A DNA stretch of 64,000 nt from Gammaproteobacteria bacterium (GTDB lineage: Bacteria; Pseudomonadota; Gammaproteobacteria; Steroidobacterales; GCA-2729495), in the NCBI GenBank assembly GCA_003695765.1, contig RFHQ01000054.1, positions 1-64,000 on the forward strand. Reading direction: 5' to 3'. The position numbers and the translations under genes were made by a program. Under the pieces are notes generated by a model. It saw only the letters and a list, made by a program, of their open reading frames with translations. It had not been told where the DNA came from and searched no databases. Below, piece by piece: positions 58,665 through 64,000 of the stretch (the stretch's first letter is position 1; the number at the start of each line of letters is the position of its first letter).

Positions 58665-59828
58665 CTATCCGTCCAGTAACACCAGGTTGTCGCGGTGGAT
58701 GACCTCGTCCCGCCCGCGATAGCCGAGCAGCGTTTCGATCTCGTCGCTGCGCCGGCCGCGGATGCGCTGCAACTCCTCGCTCGTATAGGCGGCCAGTCCG
58801 CGCGCCAGTTCCCGGCCGGCTGCGTCACAGACCGTGACGGCGTCACCCCGCTGAAATGCGCCGTGGACGGCGGTCACGCCGACCGGCAGCAGGCTGCGCC
58901 CCTGCCGCAAGGCGCGCTCGGCGCCGGCATCGATCTGCAGCCGGCCGCGTGGCTCCAGGCTGCCGGCGATCCATTGCTTGCGCGCCGTCAGCGGCGTGCC
59001 GCGCGGCACGAACCAGGTCGCCGCCGCGCCCCGCTCGAGCGCCGCCAGCGGGTGCAGGGCGCGCCCGCTGGTGATGATCGTGCCGCAACCGGCCGCTACG
59101 CAGATCTTGGCCGCGATCAGCTTGGTCTGCATGCCGCCGGTGCCATATTCGGTGCGGGCCGCGCCGGCCGCCGCCTCGATCTCCGGCGTGATGGCCGCGA
59201 CCACCGGGATCAGCGGCGCGTCCGGCTGCGCGGAGGGGTCGGCCGCGTGCAGACCATCGACGTCCGACAGCAGCACCAGGCAGTCGCTGCCGGTCATCTC
59301 GGCGACCCTGGCCGCCAGCCGGTCGTTGTCGCCATAACGGATCTCCTGGGTCGCGACCGTGTCGTTCTCGTTGATCAACGGCACGACCCCGAGCCCGAGC
59401 AGCGTCTCCAGCGTGCCGCGCGCGTTCAGGTAGCGGCGCCGGTTCTCGGTGTCCTCCAGCGTCAGCAGCACCTGCGCCGTGCGCAGCCCGCGGCCGCCGA
59501 GTACCTCCTGCCAGGCATGCGCCAGCAGGACCTGGCCGGCCGCCGCGGCCGCCTGCAGCTTGTCGAGCTGGCGCTGCGCGGGGCGCAGGCCGAGGTAGGC
59601 GCGGCCCAGCGCGATCGCGCCGGAGGAGACGACCAGCAGATCCCGGCCGTCCGCCGCGAGCCGGGCGAGATCGTCGGCCAACGCCGTCAGCCATTCGCGG
59701 TTCAGCCGGCCGCTGCCTGACTCGACCACCAGCGACGAGCCGATCTTGACGACCAGCCGCCGGGCGCCCCGCAGGGCCGCGCCGGCCAGGCTGCCGCCCG
59801 TCTCGGCGAGCTGTTCAGAACGCGCCAC
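58665..59828 (-). CDS. proB: Glutamate 5-kinase
   Basis: LVVKIGSSLVV, VSSGAIALG, NENDTVA, GTGGMQTKLIAAKI and C-terminal PUA domain; GTG start inferred. Confidence 0.95.
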   Translation of the reverse strand: MARSEQLAETGGSLAGAALRGARRLVVKIGSSLVVESGSGRLNREWLTALADDLARLAADGRDLLVVSSGAIALGRAYLGLRPAQRQLDKLQAAAAAGQVLLAHAWQEVLGGRGLRTAQVLLTLEDTENRRRYLNARGTLETLLGLGVVPLINENDTVATQEIRYGDNDRLAARVAEMTGSDCLVLLSDVDGLHAADPSAQPDAPLIPVVAAITPEIEAAAGAARTEYGTGGMQTKLIAAKICVAAGCGTIITSGRALHPLAALERGAAATWFVPRGTPLTARKQWIAGSLEPRGRLQIDAGAERALRQGRSLLPVGVTAVHGAFQRGDAVTVCDAAGRELARGLAAYTSEELQRIRGRRSDEIETLLGYRGRDEVIHRDNLVLLDG

Positions 59829-60315
59829 TGAGCACCTGCCGCCCGCGTGCGATCGCCAGCGGGCCGCTGCGCACGACCGACAGGATCTCGCCCACGCCCA
59901 TCGCCCGGTCGATGAAATCGTCGATCTGCGAACCGGTGCCGGTGATCTCCAGCGTATAGCTGTCGAGACTGTCGTCGAGCACCCGGATGCCCTTCTCGGC
60001 AGCCAGTGACTGGACCCGGCCGGCCTCTGCGGGCGGGACGCGCAGCTTGACCAGGGCGAGCTCACGCTCGATGTGGTCGCCCAGCGTCATATCGGCCAGG
60101 TTGACGACGTCGACCAGCTTCAGCAACTGCTTGTTGATCTGGCTGATCACCTGGTCCGAACCGATCGTCACCAGCGTCAGGCGCGAGACCTCCGGGTGTT
60201 CCGTCGGCGCCACATTCAGCGATTCGATGTTGTAGCCGCGCGTCGAGAACAGCGAGGCGACCCGCGACAGGGCGCCGGCCTCGTTCTGCAACAGGATGGA
60301 GATGATGTGGCGCAT
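59815..60315 (-). CDS. ilvH: Acetolactate synthase small subunit
   Basis: MRHIISILLQNEAGALSRVASLFSTRGYNIESLNVAPTEHPEVSRLTLVT ACT domain. Confidence 0.95.
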   Translation of the reverse strand: MRHIISILLQNEAGALSRVASLFSTRGYNIESLNVAPTEHPEVSRLTLVTIGSDQVISQINKQLLKLVDVVNLADMTLGDHIERELALVKLRVPPAEAGRVQSLAAEKGIRVLDDSLDSYTLEITGTGSQIDDFIDRAMGVGEILSVVRSGPLAIARGRQVLSGAF

Positions 60316-60338
60316 GCTGCGGAGCCCTGCGACTGAAC

Positions 60339-60365
60339 AAAAAAATCCCTAGTAATTAGGGGATT
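60339..60365 (-). terminator. Terminator/attenuator-like hairpin in ilvH 5' leader
   Basis: Minus strand AATCCC-C-TA-ATTAC-TAGGGATTTTTTT (hairpin plus T-run), about 25 nt upstream of the ilvH ATG. Confidence 0.6.
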
Positions 60366-60469
60366 GGCAATGGTGTCGCAGAATCTGCACTATTGCAATG
60401 CGGGGGCATTTGTTCGACACTCGAAAGCGATCGTGTGTATTACGGCTGCCCCGCAGCCAGGCCACCCGG

Positions 60470-62323
60470 ATGAGTTCTGCCCCACAAGCTGTCGCCGCCA
60501 CGCCGCATCCGCTGGCCGGCAAACGCATGACCGGCGCCGAGATGCTGGTGCAGGTACTGGCCGACGAGGGCGTCGACCTGATCTTCGGCTACAGCGGAGG
60601 CGCGATCCTGCCGACCTACGACGCCGTCTTCCGCTACAACGGCGAACACGGCGCCACGGATGCCGGTGCGCCGATGCGGCTGATCGTGCCGGCCAACGAA
60701 CAGGGTGCCGGGTTCATGGCCGCCGGCTACGCGCGGGCCACGGGCAAGGTCGGGGTCTGCATGGTCACGTCCGGGCCCGGCGCCACGAACACCGTTACGC
60801 CGGTGCGCGACTGCATGGCCGACTCCGTGCCGATCGTGGTCATCTGCGGTCAGGTGCCGACCCACGTGATCGGCACCGACGCTTTTCAGGAAGCGCCGGT
60901 GTCGGCGATCATGGGCTCGGTCGCCAAGCATGTGTTCCTGGTCACCGATCCGACGCGGCTGGAAGCGACCGTGCGCACCGCGTTCGAAATCGCCCGCAGC
61001 GGCCGGCCCGGGCCGGTGGTCATCGACGTGCCCAAGGACGTGCAGAACTGGATCGGCGAATTCCGCAGCGCCGGCCTGCTGCCGGTGCCCGGTTACCGGC
61101 AACGCATCAAGGCGGTGCAGGACAACATCCTGAGCGCCAGCTCCGCACGGGCTTTCTTCGACCTGCTGCGCGCGTCCCGCAAGCCCCTGCTGTATGTCGG
61201 TGGCGGCGTGATCAACGGCAACGCCAGCGAGGCGCTCAGCAACTTCGCCCACCGCTTCGGCATCCCGGTGGCGACGACGCTGATGGGCATCGGCGCCTTC
61301 GACACGACAGACCCGCTGTCACTGAAGATGCTCGGCATGCACGGCACCGCCTATGCGAACTACGCGGTCGAAGACTGCGATCTCTTGATCGCCGTCGGCG
61401 CGCGCTTCGACGACCGCGTCGCGACGGACCCGGCGAACTTCGCGCCGAATGCCCGACGGATCGCGCATCTCGATGTCGACGCGTCCGAGGTCGGCAAGGT
61501 GCGCAATGTCGACTGGTATCACGTCGGCGTGCTGCGGCGCGATCTGGAGGCCCTGCTGCACTGGGGCGAGCGGCACGAGGTGCAGACGGATTTCTCCGCG
61601 TGGCTGGGCGAACTGGCCGAGCTGAAGAAGCGCTACGCCCTGAACTACGACCGCGACAGCGAGCTGATCCAGCCGAACTACGTGATCGAGGAGATCAACC
61701 GGTTTGCCAAGGGCGAGGCAGTGATCACGACCGGGGTCGGCCAGCACCAGATGTGGGCCGCGCAGTACATGGATTTCAAGCACCCGCGACTGTGGCTGAC
61801 CTCCGGCAGCATGGGCACGATGGGCTTCGGGCTGCCCGCGGCCGTCGGCGCGCAGTTCGCGCACCCCGACCGGCTGGTCATCGACATCGACGGCGACGCC
61901 AGCATCCGCATGAACATCGGCGAGATGGAGACCGTGACCACCTATGAGCTGCCCGTGAAGGTCGTGGTGTTGAACAACTACGGCGACGGCATGGTCCGGC
62001 AATGGCAGAAGCTGTTCTACAAGGGCCGCTTGTCGGGCACCGACAAGTCGCTGCACCGCAAGGACTTCGTCAAGGCCGCCGAAGCCGACGGCTTCCAGTT
62101 CGCCCGGCGCCTCGAGCGCAAGGCCGACGTGCCACGCCTGGTGCGGGAATTCCTGGAGTTCGACGGCCCGGCCTTCCTCGAGGTCATCATCGATCCGGAC
62201 GCCGGCGTCTACCCGATGGTCGGCCCCGGCCTGCCCTACAACCAGATGATCACCGGGGATCACATTCCGAATCGCAACGACCCGGATCCGGACCGCGGCC
62301 CGAACGGTTCCTCGATGTTCTGA
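60470..62323 (+). CDS. ilvB: Acetolactate synthase large subunit (ThDP-dependent)
   Basis: MTGAEMLVQVLADEGVDLIFGYSGGAILPTYDA, TSGPGATN, GDASIRMNIGEMETVTTYELPVKVVVLNN. Confidence 0.95.
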   Translation: MSSAPQAVAATPHPLAGKRMTGAEMLVQVLADEGVDLIFGYSGGAILPTYDAVFRYNGEHGATDAGAPMRLIVPANEQGAGFMAAGYARATGKVGVCMVTSGPGATNTVTPVRDCMADSVPIVVICGQVPTHVIGTDAFQEAPVSAIMGSVAKHVFLVTDPTRLEATVRTAFEIARSGRPGPVVIDVPKDVQNWIGEFRSAGLLPVPGYRQRIKAVQDNILSASSARAFFDLLRASRKPLLYVGGGVINGNASEALSNFAHRFGIPVATTLMGIGAFDTTDPLSLKMLGMHGTAYANYAVEDCDLLIAVGARFDDRVATDPANFAPNARRIAHLDVDASEVGKVRNVDWYHVGVLRRDLEALLHWGERHEVQTDFSAWLGELAELKKRYALNYDRDSELIQPNYVIEEINRFAKGEAVITTGVGQHQMWAAQYMDFKHPRLWLTSGSMGTMGFGLPAAVGAQFAHPDRLVIDIDGDASIRMNIGEMETVTTYELPVKVVVLNNYGDGMVRQWQKLFYKGRLSGTDKSLHRKDFVKAAEADGFQFARRLERKADVPRLVREFLEFDGPAFLEVIIDPDAGVYPMVGPGLPYNQMITGDHIPNRNDPDPDRGPNGSSMF

Positions 62324-62332
62324 GCCGGCCGC

Positions 62333-63124
62333 TCAGTTGCTCAGCAGCACGGTCCAGCCGATCCACGCCTCCTGTTCCAGCGCGGCGACGATGAACTGCG
62401 CGACGTCGGCCCGGCTGATCGAGCCGGCGCGCACGCCGTCGAGGTCGCGCAGCACCCGATAACGTCGCTCGGCTGGCCCCGAGACGAGGAAACCGGGCCG
62501 CACGATGGTCCATTCCGCGTGGCTGCGCGCGATCATCGCTTCCTGGCGATTCTTGTCGGCGTAGATCCGGCCGAGCAGCAAAGGCTGGAGCAGGCGGTCG
62601 TAGAACCAGCCGCCGTGGCCGCGGCTGTCGCCGGCGCCGATGCCGGTGACGGCGACCAGCCGGCTGACACCGGCCGCGCGCATCGCGGCGAGCAGATTGG
62701 CGGTGCCGGCGGAGAACAGCCGGGTCTCGCGCCAGCTGGGCGCGGTGCCGGTGGCGCTGACCACGGCATCGTGGCCAGCGACGACGCGCGCCACCTTGCG
62801 CTCGTCCAGCACATCGCCGCTGAACAGCTGCAGCCGAGGGTGCTGCATGCCGATGCGTTCCGGATGCCGGGCCAGCACCGAGACCCGGTGACCGCGAGCC
62901 AGCGCCAATCGCACGACCTCGCGGCCGACGCCGCGGCTGCCGCCGACGACCAGCAGCTTCAGCGGCCGCGGCGGCGCCGGGGCCAGGCGCGGCGCCGGTT
63001 CACCGGCCTCCGCCAGCGGCCCGCCACGATAGCTGCCGTCGCCGCAGGCCAGCAGCAGCCCCGCGAGGAGCAACAGCGTCGCGCCACGGGCAGCGCCCGC
63101 CCCGGCCGGAGAGAACCTCGCCAT
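62333..63124 (-). CDS. NAD(P)-binding Rossmann-fold oxidoreductase with lipoprotein-type signal
   Basis: LLLLAGLLLAC lipobox; LKLLVVGGSRGVGREVVRLALARGHRVSVLARHPE; VAVTGIGAGDS. Confidence 0.82.
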   Translation of the reverse strand: MARFSPAGAGAARGATLLLLAGLLLACGDGSYRGGPLAEAGEPAPRLAPAPPRPLKLLVVGGSRGVGREVVRLALARGHRVSVLARHPERIGMQHPRLQLFSGDVLDERKVARVVAGHDAVVSATGTAPSWRETRLFSAGTANLLAAMRAAGVSRLVAVTGIGAGDSRGHGGWFYDRLLQPLLLGRIYADKNRQEAMIARSHAEWTIVRPGFLVSGPAERRYRVLRDLDGVRAGSISRADVAQFIVAALEQEAWIGWTVLLSN

Positions 63125-63229
63125 GCGGCCACCGATACCCGCCGACGACGGCCGGGTCAAGTCCGGACTTCGTTATCATTGCAGACAGCCAATCGACCCG
63201 GACGCCATCGGGACCGGCGACAAGGAGGC

Positions 63230-63994
63230 ATGGCGATGCCCCCGGCGGGCGTACTGCTGGATATCGCGGGTGTCCTGCACGACGGCGAGCGCCCCTTGCC
63301 GGGCGCGATCGCGGCCTTGCAGCGCCTGCGGGCGGCGGGCATCGCGCTGCGCTTCGTCACCAACACCAGCCGCCGCAGCCGCCTGGCCACCTGCGAGCAG
63401 CTGCACGGCATGGGCTTCGCGCTCGACGCCGGCGAGATCTTCACGGCGCCGCTGGCCGCGCGCAGTTATCTCGAACGCCACGGCTTGCGGCCGCTGCTGA
63501 TCTGCCTGCCCGGGCTGACCGAAGACTTCGCCGGCATGGCGCGAGACGAGCCCGATGCGGTGTTCCTCGCCGATGCCGGCGAGCGCTTCGACTACCGGAT
63601 CCTGGACCGGGCCTTCCAGCTGCTGATCGACGGCGCGCCGCTGATCGCGGTCGGCCGCAATCGTTATTTCCGCCAGGGCGGCGAACTGCACCTCGATGCC
63701 GGCGCCTTCGTGGCTGCGCTGGAGTACGCCGCCAGCTGCGAGGCGGTCATCTGCGGCAAGCCGTCGGCCGCTTTCTTCAGCGCCGCACTGCGCGACATCG
63801 GCGTCGCGCCGGCGCAGGCCGTCATGATCGGCGACGACGTCGAAGCGGACGTGCTCGGCGCCGAGGCCGCCGGCATCCACGGCATCCTCGTGCAGACGGG
63901 CAAGTATCGCGCCGGTGACGAGGCCCGGCTGGCCGGAACGCGGGCCGCCGTCGCCCCGGACCTCGCCGCGGCGGTGGAAGCCTTGCTGGCCTAG
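63230..63994 (+). CDS. HAD-IIA family hydrolase (LHPP/TIGR01458-like)
   Basis: GVLLDIAGVLHDGERPLPGA, FVTNTSRRSR, GKPSAAFF, MIGDDVEADVLGAEAAG; AAGGAGG RBS. Confidence 0.9.
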   Translation: MAMPPAGVLLDIAGVLHDGERPLPGAIAALQRLRAAGIALRFVTNTSRRSRLATCEQLHGMGFALDAGEIFTAPLAARSYLERHGLRPLLICLPGLTEDFAGMARDEPDAVFLADAGERFDYRILDRAFQLLIDGAPLIAVGRNRYFRQGGELHLDAGAFVAALEYAASCEAVICGKPSAAFFSAALRDIGVAPAQAVMIGDDVEADVLGAEAAGIHGILVQTGKYRAGDEARLAGTRAAVAPDLAAAVEALLA

Positions 63995-64000
63995 CCGCCT

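Noticed and set aside
60366-60416. Classic Ile/Val/Leu leader peptide for ilvH
   Set aside because: The short ORF before the hairpin has only one Leu and one Ile and no Val run; only the hairpin itself is reported.
60364-61947. 527-aa plus-strand ORF overlapping ilvB
   Set aside because: Arg-rich frame-shifted reading of ilvB; the 60470 frame has clear ThDP-enzyme motifs.

Overview
This is a 64 kb, high-GC proteobacterial (probably gammaproteobacterial) chromosomal window. It is densely coding, with one tRNA and no rRNA, CRISPR array, transposase or integrase that I can support. Ordinary content includes two SDRs, a GAF-GGDEF diguanylate cyclase, a MaoC-type dehydratase, GST, ferredoxins, a CDF transporter, MscS, malonyl-CoA synthetase-like, PQQ dehydrogenase, SYLF, TonB-dependent receptor, ilvH-proB-proA-glpD, ilvB, and a HAD hydrolase. 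The most interesting region is about 19.1-42.0 kb. Here a near-continuous minus-strand run links an HzsA-like diheme c-type cytochrome, two outer-membrane barrels, TlpA / DUF4266 / DUF3570 / ApbE redox genes, TPR proteins and an Agl/Glt-like motor (MotA/TolQ-ExbD-ExbD-AgmX). It is divergent from three plus-strand genes (heme c protein, LamG-heme c lipoprotein, DUF1501-like Tat protein), with a near-perfect 22-bp palindrome midway between the two arms. Other notable items are an arsM / two arsenosugar-type glycosyltransferases / non-ArsS radical SAM cluster, a membrane-spanning AAA-P-domain-WD40 protein, a bacterial RCCR-like bilin reductase, an RstA/CpxR-like box controlling a 36-aa membrane peptide candidate, and a family of intergenic GTGTC[A/T]GACAC repeats abutting stop codons. 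All family calls come from reading the translated sequences; no database search was run.
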